From contig NZ_BRVO01000001.1 of the NCBI RefSeq assembly GCF_027924185.1, positions 1,612,001 to 1,676,000 of the forward strand: 64,000 bases of DNA, in the 5' to 3' direction. Shown here piece by piece: positions 8,394 through 17,325 of the stretch. Positions within the stretch are counted from its first letter, which is position 1; each line of letters starts with the position of its first letter. Both the position numbers and the translations under genes were made by a program. Source of the DNA: Neptunitalea lumnitzerae. Lineage in GTDB: Bacteria > Bacteroidota > Bacteroidia > Flavobacteriales > Flavobacteriaceae. The notes beneath the pieces are model-generated. The model did not search any database. It had not been told where the DNA came from and worked only from the letters and a program-made list of their open reading frames with translations.

Positions 8394-10256
8394 AAAATAT
8401 ACTTTAAAAGTAGTGCCTTTGTTTACGGTGCTTTCTACTTCTATTTTTCCTTCCATAGCCTCTATTTGATTTTTGGTAATAAATAATCCTATTCCTTTGG
8501 CTTCTGGGTGTTCGTGAAATGTTTTATACATTCCAAAAAGGTTTTTTTTGTGAATGTTTAGGTCTATACCTATTCCATTATCGGCTACTAATAGGACGAT
8601 GTAATTAGTACCCTCTTCAATAGATAGGTTTATTACCGGAGTTCTAGAAGGATGTTTGTATTTAATAGCATTGCTCAAAAGATTAATGAGAATGCTGTCT
8701 AAATAAGCTGGTACATAGTTAATATACACATCAGCTTTTATGTTGTTTTCTATGCTAACATTGTTTTCTAAAATATGAGCATTTAAGCCATTTAAGGTGT
8801 TTTCTATAAAATCTGTTAGGTTTAGTTGTTTTACATCTTCTCGTTTTTTGGTATGCACCAAAATAACATCGTTCAAATGTTTAATGGTAGCAGAAAGGTT
8901 ATCTACCGCCTGATTAATCATTTTAAAGTAGTCGTTATTGGTTTGTAAGGGCATTTCCATCTTCATTAAGTCTAGTAGCATAGCTAAATTGCCAGAGTGA
9001 GAGCGTAGGTTATGCGATACAATATGGGCAAAGTTTAATAATCGATGGTTTTGATTTTGCGTAATTTCTAATAACGATTGTATTTTTCTGTAAGCTGCTT
9101 TTTGTTCAGATAAATTGGTTATTTGAGATACGAAGTGTAGCGGATTTCCATTGTTATCTTTTATGATGGATACAGATAGCAATGCAAAAATAATATCTCC
9201 ATTTTTATGGAAATAACGCTTTTCTAATTGATAAGTTTCTGCTTTACCGTCAATAAGATCGTATACATTTTGTAAATCAATATCTAGATCTGCAGGGTGT
9301 GTGATGTCTTGAAATTTTATTTTATATAACTCATCTTTTTCATAGCCCAGCATTTCACATAAACTTTTGTTTACACGTAGCCAATCTCCTTCTAATCCAA
9401 CAATGGCCATTCCTATAGAAGAGCTTTCAAATGTATTTCTAAACAGTGCTTCTTGGTGGGCTAACTTTTCTCGTTTTTGTACTTCCTCTGTAATGTCTTG
9501 AATTAAACCATAAAGTTTTGTGCATTTTCCGTTTTTCATAACGGGTATGCCTATAGCTTTAACCCATTTATCATTTCCTTTTGCGGTAGTTATTATGGTT
9601 TCTACTTCATAGCGTATGCCTTTGGTAACGGCATCTTCATAGCTTTTCTGTACAATAGCTAAAGAATCTTCGTCTTTAGAAAAAACCAGCGCGTCTGCTA
9701 AGGTGCCTTCAAAGTTTTCAGGTACTTCATAAATTTCTTTGGTTACCTTGTTCCAGAAGAATTTTTCTGTTTCAGGGTATACTTCCCAGATACCAATGGT
9801 AGCAGCCTCGTTGATATGTTCAATTAAGGTTTTATGATTTTCTAGTGATTGAATGCGGTCTTTTTTTTCTGTAGTACCAACTACATATTGGGGTTCGTTA
9901 TATTTGTCAAGTACTACAAAACCAGTACATTTAATCCATATAACTTCGTTATCTATATCGTGGTATCTTTCTAACGAATGAAAATCTTTTTTAGTAGACT
10001 GAAGATAGTTTTGAAGTTGTTGATAGGAGTACTGTAAATCTCCTTTTAAAATGGCTTTTTGCCAAAAGAGATCATCATTTGTTTCAGTTGTATTGAGGTA
10101 ACCAAGAAGTTTCCAGAAGTCGCTAGTAAAGTATCTTTCTTCTGGTTTTTTGATATTCCATATCCATGCACCTTGCGCATTTTCTAGTTTAACGGGTATG
10201 TTACTTTCTGCATCGTCTTTTAATAGAACAGAAAGTTCTTGGGCTAAATAACTCAT
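8385..10256 (-). CDS. Multi-PAS sensor histidine kinase without TM segments
   Basis: 623 residues. Three PAS/PAC units occupy about 15-265 and 268-392 (the last begins LFRNTFESSSIGMAIVGLEGDW). The dimerisation/phospho-acceptor helix is about 405-470 with the H-box FAHIVSHNLRSHSGNL, and the HATPase domain has N (LLSNAIKYKHPS), G1 (DNGIGID) and G2 (KGIGLFITK) boxes. No signal peptide or TM helix is seen, so it should sense a cytoplasmic signal. No receiver domain is fused and no cognate regulator is adjacent. The start codon lies inside one arm of a long inverted repeat. Confidence 0.92.
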   Translation of the reverse strand: MSYLAQELSVLLKDDAESNIPVKLENAQGAWIWNIKKPEERYFTSDFWKLLGYLNTTETNDDLFWQKAILKGDLQYSYQQLQNYLQSTKKDFHSLERYHDIDNEVIWIKCTGFVVLDKYNEPQYVVGTTEKKDRIQSLENHKTLIEHINEAATIGIWEVYPETEKFFWNKVTKEIYEVPENFEGTLADALVFSKDEDSLAIVQKSYEDAVTKGIRYEVETIITTAKGNDKWVKAIGIPVMKNGKCTKLYGLIQDITEEVQKREKLAHQEALFRNTFESSSIGMAIVGLEGDWLRVNKSLCEMLGYEKDELYKIKFQDITHPADLDIDLQNVYDLIDGKAETYQLEKRYFHKNGDIIFALLSVSIIKDNNGNPLHFVSQITNLSEQKAAYRKIQSLLEITQNQNHRLLNFAHIVSHNLRSHSGNLAMLLDLMKMEMPLQTNNDYFKMINQAVDNLSATIKHLNDVILVHTKKREDVKQLNLTDFIENTLNGLNAHILENNVSIENNIKADVYINYVPAYLDSILINLLSNAIKYKHPSRTPVINLSIEEGTNYIVLLVADNGIGIDLNIHKKNLFGMYKTFHEHPEAKGIGLFITKNQIEAMEGKIEVESTVNKGTTFKVYFKK

Positions 10257-10326
10257 ATGTTCAGGATTGGGTACTCTATTAACAAAATTACTAAAATTTT
10301 GCCGGTACCATAATCCTGAACATATG
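10254..10326. repeat. 15-bp perfect inverted repeat flanking the histidine kinase promoter
   Basis: CATATGTTCAGGATT (10254-10268) and AATCCTGAACATATG (10312-10326) are exact reverse complements 43 bp apart. The left arm contains the kinase start codon on the minus strand. Between the arms the minus strand carries TAATTTTG (10283-10290 on +), a -7 element. The arms therefore bracket the promoter as an operator would. Confidence 0.75.
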
Positions 10327-10386
10327 AAGTTAAGAATTCTTAAGTTTTGTATTTATTTACTTAAGAAAATATGTAGAAAAGTATGT

Positions 10387-10902
10387 TTATTGTTTAATAA
10401 ACTGAAGATTTACTAGTAAGGATACTGTATCTGATACTACAACACTACCAGCTTCTGTCACAGCGCTCCAAGTAAGGCCGAAGTCTTTTCTGTTGATTTT
10501 TGCTACCGCTTCAAAACCAGATTTTGTTTGTCCGTAAGGGTCAACCGCAGTACCATTGTATTCAACTTCAAACACTACTGATTTAGTAACGTTTTTGATA
10601 GTTAGGTCTCCAGTTAATTTACCGCTTTCGTATGAAGTTGAAACAAATTTAATTTCTGGATACGTTTCAGCATCAAAGAAATCAGCAGATTTCAAGTGGT
10701 TGTCTCTATCGGTATTGTTAGTGCTAATTGAAGCTGTTTTTACAGAAGCTTCAAAAACTGCATCTTCAAAATTTTCTGAAGTAGTTTCTAATTTACCTTC
10801 AAATTCTCCAAAGTTACCTGTTACGGTAGAAATCATCATGTGTTTTACTTTAAACACCATTTCTGAATGCGTAGGGTCAATAATCCAAGTTGTCTTTTCC
10901 AT
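10387..10902 (-). CDS. YceI family lipid-binding-like protein
   Basis: 171 residues. WIIDPTHSEMVFKVKHMMISTVTGNFGEFEGKL at the N-terminus and TAVDPYGQTKSGFEAVAKINRKDFGLTW near the end are YceI lipocalin-like barrel signatures; members bind isoprenoid or amide lipids. Unlike many YceI proteins it has no signal peptide, so it is probably cytoplasmic. The pirin gene lies 25 bp upstream on the same strand and the two likely form a unit. Confidence 0.93.
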   Translation of the reverse strand: MEKTTWIIDPTHSEMVFKVKHMMISTVTGNFGEFEGKLETTSENFEDAVFEASVKTASISTNNTDRDNHLKSADFFDAETYPEIKFVSTSYESGKLTGDLTIKNVTKSVVFEVEYNGTAVDPYGQTKSGFEAVAKINRKDFGLTWSAVTEAGSVVVSDTVSLLVNLQFIKQ

Positions 10903-10927
10903 GTTTTTTAATTTTTAAAATTTTTAA

Positions 10928-11779
10928 TTATAATTTCATTGGGACTTCCATTAATAGAAGTCTTGTGTTGTTCTCTTTTGTGTTAATGGTAAAGCTATCG
11001 GTATCCCATATACCAAAACCATCTCTTTTTTCTAAGTTTTCACCGTTTATAGTTGCTGAACCTTCTAAAACAAAAACGTAAACTCCATTTTCTGGTTTTT
11101 TCAAATTGTATGTTTCAGAGATGTCCGTATCAAAAGTTCCTAGATGAAACCATGCGTTTTGATGTACCCAAACACCATCGTCTTCTTTGTTTGGAGATAG
11201 TATTTGAAATAATTGATTTTGGGTATCTGTATTCGATAGCGTTATTTGATCGTATCTAGGAGTTACATTTTTTTGATTTGGGAATACCCAAATTTGTAAA
11301 AATTTAACGGCTCTGTCTTTATTTTTATTATACTCACTGTGGAAAACTCCTGTACCTGCACTCATTACTTGTATGTCTCCCTCTTTAATAGTGGTAGTGT
11401 TGCCCATACTGTCTTTATGTTCTAGGTCTCCTTCTAACGGAATTGAAATAATTTCCATATTGTCGTGAGGGTGTGTTCCAAATCCCATACCAGCAGCAAC
11501 ATTGTCATCATTTAAAACACGTAATGCGCCAAAATTCATGCGTTCTGGGTTGTAATAATTTGCAAAACTAAAAGTATGATGGCTATCTAACCAACCATGG
11601 TTAGCATGTCCTCTGGTGTCTGCTTTGTGAATGATTGTTTTCATAGTATCACTTTCTTTTATAGTTAATGTTTTCACATCTGTTTCTTTAATCATAGCAT
11701 CATAATCAGATTTTTTTAGCTTCACTTTGGTAGCTCTAATCATTTTTTCTGATTGATGCGATGTTTCTTTGAAACTCAT
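10928..11779 (-). CDS. Pirin family cupin protein (possible N-terminal extension)
   Basis: 283 residues. From residue 46 (MKTIIHKADTRGHANHGW) the protein matches pirins, including the metal-binding H-x-H pattern in GTHPHDNMEI and the ligand in SAGTGVFHSEYN. Pirins are Fe-binding cupins, some with quercetinase activity. The first 45 residues precede the usual pirin start; the ATG at 11644 would give the standard form. I kept the longer start because a TACTTTG -7-like box lies ~25 bp upstream of it, but this is uncertain. The AraC regulator lies upstream on the same strand and YceI downstream. Confidence 0.85.
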   Translation of the reverse strand: MSFKETSHQSEKMIRATKVKLKKSDYDAMIKETDVKTLTIKESDTMKTIIHKADTRGHANHGWLDSHHTFSFANYYNPERMNFGALRVLNDDNVAAGMGFGTHPHDNMEIISIPLEGDLEHKDSMGNTTTIKEGDIQVMSAGTGVFHSEYNKNKDRAVKFLQIWVFPNQKNVTPRYDQITLSNTDTQNQLFQILSPNKEDDGVWVHQNAWFHLGTFDTDISETYNLKKPENGVYVFVLEGSATINGENLEKRDGFGIWDTDSFTINTKENNTRLLLMEVPMKL

Positions 11780-11866
11780 GTTGTTTTTATTTTACAATAC
11801 AAAGTACCGTAATAAAACAAGGCTAGAAAATATGAGAATGCGGGAAAGACTTATAAAAATCCGATG

Positions 11867-12733
11867 TTAGATACTTTTCTTGTAGCTAGAAGGAGAGTGT
11901 CCTGTACATTTCTTGAAAAAAGAGCTGAAATGAGAGGGTTCGCTAAAGCCTAATTCATAGCCGATTTCTTTGGTAGTTAGGTCAGAGAAATACAGCATTC
12001 GTTTTGCTTCTATGTCAAGACGCGATTGAATGTATTCTTTAGCCGTTTTACCAATTAAAGATTTTATAGTTCTGTTTAAATGGTCTGGTGTTATGTTTAA
12101 AGCTTCTGCATAGGTAGAGGTTGCATGCCATTTTTTATAATTGTGTTCAACCAAATTTTTAAACTCTTTTAAGGTGTGGTTGCCAGTTTCTATTTTTTGA
12201 AGGTTATCTTCTTTAAAAGAGCATAAATTGGTGCATTGAATCAAGAACAGCTTTAAATAAGATCCTATGGAAAAATCTTTTAAAGGAGTGTCTGATTTGT
12301 AAAGTTGTAGCATTTCCTCTGCAAAGAAAGTTAGTTTTTCTAGTTGATTATCTTGTAGTTTAAGAGGAGGGCTTTCTCCGTAATCGTAAAACAAGTTTAA
12401 GTCGTCAATAAAACTTAGAGGAATGTTATTTTCAATTAAAAATTGACTCGAAAAAACCATAGAGTATCCATAAGTAGCTTTTTCTTCTATTACTTGGTGT
12501 ACTTGTCCAGGGCTAAGAAAAAATACTTGATGGTCTTCAATTTTAAATTCTTTAAAGTCAATGGTATGTGTGCCTTTTCCTGTTTTTACTAACAAAACTG
12601 TGTAAAAGTCGTGTCTGTGTGGAGTGTCTGGTTTACCTTGGTGTTTAACGTAAATATCTTCTGTTCTAGAGATACCAAAACTCATTGCAGGGTTGGTTTT
12701 GTTTACGTTATTATATGTTTTAATTGATTCCAT
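11867..12733 (-). CDS. AraC family transcriptional regulator
   Basis: 288 residues. An N-terminal cupin-like sensing domain (HRHDFYTVLLVKTGKGTHTIDF...FFLSPGQVHQV, ~40-100) precedes a C-terminal double HTH (~190-287, ending GYELGFSEPSHFSSFFKKCTGHSPSSYKKS). The N-terminal barrel normally binds a small effector. It sits 88 bp upstream of the pirin-yceI pair in the same direction and is the likely regulator of those genes (inference from context). Confidence 0.9.
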   Translation of the reverse strand: MESIKTYNNVNKTNPAMSFGISRTEDIYVKHQGKPDTPHRHDFYTVLLVKTGKGTHTIDFKEFKIEDHQVFFLSPGQVHQVIEEKATYGYSMVFSSQFLIENNIPLSFIDDLNLFYDYGESPPLKLQDNQLEKLTFFAEEMLQLYKSDTPLKDFSIGSYLKLFLIQCTNLCSFKEDNLQKIETGNHTLKEFKNLVEHNYKKWHATSTYAEALNITPDHLNRTIKSLIGKTAKEYIQSRLDIEAKRMLYFSDLTTKEIGYELGFSEPSHFSSFFKKCTGHSPSSYKKSI

Positions 12734-12761
12734 AAAAAACCTTCGGTAGGGTAAAGGTACA

Positions 12762-13703
12762 TTATTCTTTGTTCATTTCAGAAGTGTCTTGCTCTTTAAG
12801 TTCTACTTCAATATTTTTTGTAAATACTGCATATGAAGCGGGGTTGATTTTTTTACCTGATGAATTTGCGTAGAATTTAGTAAACTCGGCGCCAAAATAT
12901 AATATAGCTGCTGTATAGTAAAGCCATACCAATAATACTATAACGGAGCCTGCTGCTCCGTAAGCAGAGCCTGCGCCACTTGTTTGTATGTATAACAGGA
13001 TAAAATATCTTCCAACCATAAATAGCAATGCGGTAAAAAAAGCACCTACCCTTACATCTTTCCAAGATATGGAAGCGTCTGGTAAAACCCTGAAGACAGT
13101 ACCAAATAATAAGGAAAGTACGCTAAAGGTTAAGGCTATATTGATACCGTTGAATAATAACACAGTGATATGAGGAAAATGTGATTTTAAATATTCGTTA
13201 AGAGCTACTAAAATACCGTTTAGTATAAGTGAAATAACCATTAAAAAACCAATGCCAATAATTAATGATGATGATAATAGTCGGTCTTTTAAAATTTTTA
13301 ACCATCCTTTTTTAGGCTTAGCTTTAATTTTCCAAATCATGTTAATGGAGTCTTGTATTTCGCTAAATACGGTGGTAGAGGTTATTAGTAAGGTGATAAT
13401 ACTAATGGTGATAGCAGTGGTTGTTTGTCCTGAAAGTTCAAGGTCTTTTAGTATATCTTGAATTTGCAATGCGGCATCAGAACCAATTAGATTATTTATT
13501 TCGTAAAAAATATGTCCTTTCACCGCATCCTTACCAAAGAAAAAACCAACAATAGACATTACCAAAATAAGTAAAGGGGCTAATGCTAGGGTAGTGTAGT
13601 ATGATAATGATGCGCTTAATTTTAAGCCTTTATCGTCAAAAAAAGCGATGGCGCTTTTCTTAAGAAGAGAGCCAAATAATTTTAGATGGTTGATAATTTT
13701 CAT
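12762..13703 (-). CDS. YihY/BrkB family integral membrane protein
   Basis: 313 residues with about six TM helices. KLSASLSYYTTLALAPLLILVMSIVGFFFG and GAGSAYGAAGSVIVLLVWLYYTAAILYFGAEFTKFYA are the characteristic family segments. The family was once annotated as ribonuclease BN; the members are inner-membrane proteins of unsettled function, perhaps transport. The C-terminus is a charged cytoplasmic tail. It lies 28 bp upstream of the AraC gene on the same strand, but a functional link is not evident. Confidence 0.9.
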   Translation of the reverse strand: MKIINHLKLFGSLLKKSAIAFFDDKGLKLSASLSYYTTLALAPLLILVMSIVGFFFGKDAVKGHIFYEINNLIGSDAALQIQDILKDLELSGQTTTAITISIITLLITSTTVFSEIQDSINMIWKIKAKPKKGWLKILKDRLLSSSLIIGIGFLMVISLILNGILVALNEYLKSHFPHITVLLFNGINIALTFSVLSLLFGTVFRVLPDASISWKDVRVGAFFTALLFMVGRYFILLYIQTSGAGSAYGAAGSVIVLLVWLYYTAAILYFGAEFTKFYANSSGKKINPASYAVFTKNIEVELKEQDTSEMNKE

Positions 13704-13852
13704 AAAGACTTCTTTTTAAATGAAAGTATAAAAAAGGAAGGATTTAAGTGTGGTTCTTAAGAAACCTTTAAGGGTGATTTGAAAAAAGTTTATGAGTTTG
13801 GTGTGACAAAAATGTAAGTAACTCGTCATAATAGAAACTAAAAATATCAACC

Positions 13853-14320
13853 ATGAAAAAAATATTCATTTTATTAGTAAGCTTAGTTGCTTTGGCTTCG
13901 TGCGGAACTAAAACGCCTTATGATACCTTTAGAGAGGAAAATAAAGAAGAAATTACATTTTCGTTAAACGCGTCTTCTACATTAGCAAATTTGTTTGTAA
14001 ATGAAGATGATATTGCGGGGTTAAAGAATGTGGTTTCTGGTATTAAAAACTACCGAATAATGGTTTCTGATAATAATGGTGGAGCGCTTGAGAAAAGGTT
14101 TAAAGAATTAGTGAACTCTAAAAAATATGAAGAATTATTTAGAGTAAGTAACAATGGTGATGATGTGCGTTTGTACTTTTATAAAAAAGGAAACAAGATA
14201 AAAGAAATCATCTGTAAGGTAAATAGTAAGGAAAACTTAGTGGTGCTTAGTGCGCAGGGGAATTTAAAAATAAAAGATTTGAATAAGCTGGTAGAAGAAA
14301 TGACGGTGGGGTCTAGATAA
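13853..14320 (+). CDS. DUF4252-type small lipoprotein
   Basis: 155 residues with a lipoprotein signal (MKKIFILLVSLVALASCG, Cys17). The rest shows the pattern of DUF4252 proteins: NEDDIAGLKNVVSGIKNYRIMVSD, then EELFRVSNNGDDVRLYFYKKGNKIKEIICKV. Function unknown; probably anchored in the envelope. The stop codon abuts the stop of the convergent engB gene. Confidence in the exact domain name is moderate. Confidence 0.8.
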   Translation: MKKIFILLVSLVALASCGTKTPYDTFREENKEEITFSLNASSTLANLFVNEDDIAGLKNVVSGIKNYRIMVSDNNGGALEKRFKELVNSKKYEELFRVSNNGDDVRLYFYKKGNKIKEIICKVNSKENLVVLSAQGNLKIKDLNKLVEEMTVGSR

Positions 14321-14932
14321 TTATTCCCCACTATTTACCACTTCGTTTAAACTATCTATATATGCTAGTACTTCATCTTTACCAAAACCAGAAGAAGAGG
14401 AAGTAACTAAATGATGCGGAGCTTCTTCCCAAACATCATTGGTAAGGGTGTCTAAATATTTAGCTACATTTTTTTCTAGTGCAGCAGGTTTTAGTTTATC
14501 AGCTTTTGTAAAAATAATAGAAAAAGGAATTTGGTTTTCGCCCAGCCACTGCATAAATTCCATATCAATAGGTTGTGGTTCGTGGCGAACATCTACCAAT
14601 ACAAAAGCAGAAATTAACTGTAAGCGTTTCTCAAAATAATTGGTAATAAACTTCTGAAAAACCTTCTTGGTGCTTTTAGAAACTCTAGCATACCCATAGC
14701 CTGGTAAATCTACCAAAAACCAATTATCATTTATTTTAAAATGATTGATAAGCTGCGTTTTTCCTGGTTTACCAGATGTTTTAGCTAAACTTTTTCTATT
14801 GGTAAGCATGTTTATTAATGATGATTTACCAACGTTTGAACGGCCAATAAAGGCATATTCAGGTAAACGCTCCTTTGGGCATTTAGAAACGTCAGTATTA
14901 CTCATTATAAAGTCAGCCTTCTTAACTTCCAT
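14321..14932 (-). CDS. engB: Ribosome biogenesis GTPase EngB/YsxC
   Basis: 203 residues, the usual length. G1 is GRSNVGKSSLIN, the G2 region follows in GKPGKTQLINHF, G3 is DLPGYG and G4 is FTKADK. EngB proteins assist 50S subunit assembly and are generally essential. The gene follows the alpha/beta hydrolase gene by 3 bp on the same strand, so they are co-transcribed. Confidence 0.96.
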   Translation of the reverse strand: MEVKKADFIMSNTDVSKCPKERLPEYAFIGRSNVGKSSLINMLTNRKSLAKTSGKPGKTQLINHFKINDNWFLVDLPGYGYARVSKSTKKVFQKFITNYFEKRLQLISAFVLVDVRHEPQPIDMEFMQWLGENQIPFSIIFTKADKLKPAALEKNVAKYLDTLTNDVWEEAPHHLVTSSSSGFGKDEVLAYIDSLNEVVNSGE

Positions 14933-14935
14933 ATA

Positions 14936-15721
14936 TTATAAACTTCTTTTAGTAAGCCAAGCATCTAAAATTTCGTTGAATGTGTTAGGGTGTTCCATCA
15001 TAGGGGCATGTCCACATTCATCAATCCAATACAGGTCAGAGTCTGGTAATAATTCATGAAACTCTTCAGCTACATTCGGAGGTGTTACAGAGTCGTTTTT
15101 ACCCCAGATAATACAAGTAGGAGTGTCCATGTTAGGAAGGTCTTTAGACATGTTGTGGCGAATAGCGCTTTTAGCAATGGCTAAAGTTTTAACCAGTTTA
15201 GAACGGTCGTTTACGGTTTCAAAAACTTCATCTACAATTTCTTTAGTAGCCACTTTTGGGTCGTAAAAAACGTCTTCACTTTTCTTTTTGATAAACTCAT
15301 AATCTCCACGCTTAGGATATCCATCTCCCATGGCGCTTTCATAAAGTCCAGAACTACCTGTAATTACAAGAGCCTTAACTTTTTGCGGGAAGAGTTTAGT
15401 GTGTAATAAACCAATATGACCTCCAAGAGAATTTCCTAATAAAATAGCCTTGTCAATCTTTTTATATTCAATAAACTGTTCTAAAAACTTAGCTAAGTTT
15501 TTAACGGTAGTTTTAATCAATGGCATTGAGTAGATAGGTAATTCTGGAATAAGGATTTTGTATCCCTTTTTTGAGAAAAATTGGGTTACTCCTTCAAAAT
15601 TACTTAGTCCTCCCATTAAACCATGTAAAATGATAATGGGTTGTCCTTCTCCAATCTCTAGGTAACTGAACTTACCTTCTTTTTTTACATTCTTAAGCAT
15701 CAACGATGTTAATTTTTCCAA
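14936..15721 (-). CDS. Alpha/beta hydrolase
   Basis: 261 residues of the single-domain alpha/beta-hydrolase fold. The oxyanion segment is ILHGLMGGLSNF (~30-41), the nucleophile elbow GNSLGGHIG (Ser ~97), the acid is probably Asp in IWGKNDSVTPP and the His is in DECGHAPMMEHP. All three catalytic residues are present, so the enzyme should be active; substrate unknown. No signal peptide. Its partner in the operon is engB, an association also seen in other Flavobacteriaceae, to my recollection. Confidence 0.9.
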   Translation of the reverse strand: MEKLTSLMLKNVKKEGKFSYLEIGEGQPIIILHGLMGGLSNFEGVTQFFSKKGYKILIPELPIYSMPLIKTTVKNLAKFLEQFIEYKKIDKAILLGNSLGGHIGLLHTKLFPQKVKALVITGSSGLYESAMGDGYPKRGDYEFIKKKSEDVFYDPKVATKEIVDEVFETVNDRSKLVKTLAIAKSAIRHNMSKDLPNMDTPTCIIWGKNDSVTPPNVAEEFHELLPDSDLYWIDECGHAPMMEHPNTFNEILDAWLTKRSL

Positions 15722-15890
15722 GAAACAAATATAAGTATTTACACAAAACTCCTACCTAAAAAAGGAAAAAGCTTTAAACAAATAGGTGAATTCACTTTTT
15801 AGAGGCTCTTTTTATGCAAGTAGAGGCTAAATGATTGAAGTCCTAAATGTTATCCTAAAAAAGTTAAAAAGATCAAAATTTATTAACAAT

Positions 15891-15934
15891 GTGGGTTTTA
15901 GTGGTAAAATGTGGGGAATTATTCCATATATTTG
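15891..15934 (+). promoter_or_regulatory. MraZ operator (three GTGG repeats, 10-bp period) and -7 box of the dcw operon
   Basis: GTGG occurs at 15891, 15901 and 15911, exactly 10 bp apart, the one-turn spacing of the MraZ boxes (TGGGN repeats with 5-nt spacers) known in Proteobacteria. TATATTTG at 15927-15934 fits TAnnTTTG. The repeats lie over the -33 region, so bound MraZ should block the promoter. Confidence 0.75.
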
Positions 15935-15962
15935 AAAAACTAACAGGTTAGGTGGATAATTA

Positions 15963-16421
15963 ATGACAAATTTTATCGGAACATATGAGTGTAAGGCAGA
16001 TACCAAAGGTAGGGTGCTGCTTCCGGTTGCGTTAAAAACGCAACTTGCGCCTATGTTAGAGCAAGGATTTGTTGTTAAAAGGGCAGTTTTTCAAAATTGT
16101 TTAGAGCTGTATCCTATGGAAGAGTGGAATGCAATGATGCAGAAAATAGGAAAGCTTAACAGGTTTAATAAAAAGAATAATGACTTTATAAGAAGATTTA
16201 CTGCTGGGGTGAAAATGGTGGAAGTAGATGCTAGTGGTAGATTTTTAATTCCGAAAGACTTGGTGAATTTTGCGGGCATTTCTAAAGAGATAGTATTGTC
16301 GTCTGCAATTAACATTATTGAAGTTTGGGATAAAGATACGTACGAAAAAGTAATTGATGATGCTACAGATGATTTTGCAGACTTGGCTGAAGAAGTAATG
16401 GGAGGTGATGATGATGAATAA
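15963..16421 (+). CDS. mraZ: Transcriptional regulator MraZ
   Basis: 152 residues with two SpoVT/AbrB-like MraZ half-domains, each with the D-x-x-GR-x-x-x-P motif (DTKGRVLLP at ~13 and DASGRFLIP at ~87). MraZ forms ring-shaped oligomers that bind repeated boxes upstream of its own gene and repress the dcw operon. The repeats just upstream fit autoregulation. The 3' end overlaps the start of rsmH and provides its ribosome binding site. Confidence 0.96.
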   Translation: MTNFIGTYECKADTKGRVLLPVALKTQLAPMLEQGFVVKRAVFQNCLELYPMEEWNAMMQKIGKLNRFNKKNNDFIRRFTAGVKMVEVDASGRFLIPKDLVNFAGISKEIVLSSAINIIEVWDKDTYEKVIDDATDDFADLAEEVMGGDDDE

Positions 16422-17325
16422 CGAAGGAAATACATATCATAATCCGGTACTCTTGAAAGAGACTGTGGATGGTTTGAATATAAAAGAGGATGGTGTTTAT
16501 GTGGATGTGACTTTTGGCGGAGGTGGTCATTCTCGAGAAATATTAAAGCGACTTGGTAAAAATGGTAGGTTGATTGGCTTTGATCAGGATGAGGATGCAT
16601 TAGCCAATGTGCCAGACGATGACCGATTTACTTTAGTAGAGCAAAATTTTAGACACATCAAGCGTTTTTTAAGATTTCATGGAATTAAACAGGTAGATGG
16701 TGTTTTAGGTGATTTTGGTGTGAGTTCGCATCAGTTTGATGTTCCGGAGAGAGGGTTTTCAATTCGTTTTGATGGAGATTTAGATATGCGAATGAATCAG
16801 CAGAGTGATGTTTCTGCTTCTACTGTGGTAAATGAATATGATGAAGCTGATTTAAGAATGGTGTTGTCTACGTATGGCGAATTAAAATCTGCTTACGGAA
16901 TGGCAAAAGCTATTGTTGCAGCAAGAAAAAATGAGTCTATTAAAACAAGTGAAGATTTAAAACGCGTGTTGGCTAAGTTTTTACCAAAGTTTAAAGATAA
17001 TAAGGTGTTAGCTCAAATTTACCAGGCAATACGAATAGAGGTGAACCAAGAGATGGATGTGTTAAAGGAGTTTTTAATGCAGATGCCAGAAGTGGTAAAG
17101 CCTGGAGGGAGAATAAGTTTGATTAGTTACCATTCTTTAGAGGATAGATTGGTAAAGCGCTTTATAAGAGAAGGGAAGTTTGAAGGGCAGGCTGAAAAAG
17201 ACTTTTATGGGAATATAGATGTTCCTTTTAAAAAGGTAGGCGGGTTGATAGTGCCAACGCAAGAAGAAATAGAAATTAATAATAGAGCGCGTAGCGCAAA
17301 ATTGAGAATAGCAGAGCGTATATGA
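16414..17325 (+). CDS. rsmH: 16S rRNA m4C1402 N-methyltransferase RsmH (MraW)
   Basis: 303 residues from the ATG at 16414. GTG and ATG codons at 16405, 16408 and 16411 are also in frame; I chose 16414 because the strong GGAGG at 16401-16405 is then ~8 nt upstream. The SAM-binding loop is DVTFGGGGHSREIL, and the C-terminal YHSLEDRLVKRFI motif is diagnostic. It methylates N4 of C1402 in the decoding centre. Second gene of the dcw operon, overlapping mraZ by 8 bp and ftsL by 4 bp. Confidence 0.95.
   Translation: MNNEGNTYHNPVLLKETVDGLNIKEDGVYVDVTFGGGGHSREILKRLGKNGRLIGFDQDEDALANVPDDDRFTLVEQNFRHIKRFLRFHGIKQVDGVLGDFGVSSHQFDVPERGFSIRFDGDLDMRMNQQSDVSASTVVNEYDEADLRMVLSTYGELKSAYGMAKAIVAARKNESIKTSEDLKRVLAKFLPKFKDNKVLAQIYQAIRIEVNQEMDVLKEFLMQMPEVVKPGGRISLISYHSLEDRLVKRFIREGKFEGQAEKDFYGNIDVPFKKVGGLIVPTQEEIEINNRARSAKLRIAERI

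Noticed and set aside
16091-16600. 169-residue minus-strand frame over mraZ/rsmH
   Set aside because: His/Ser-rich composition typical of antisense reading through the conserved genes.
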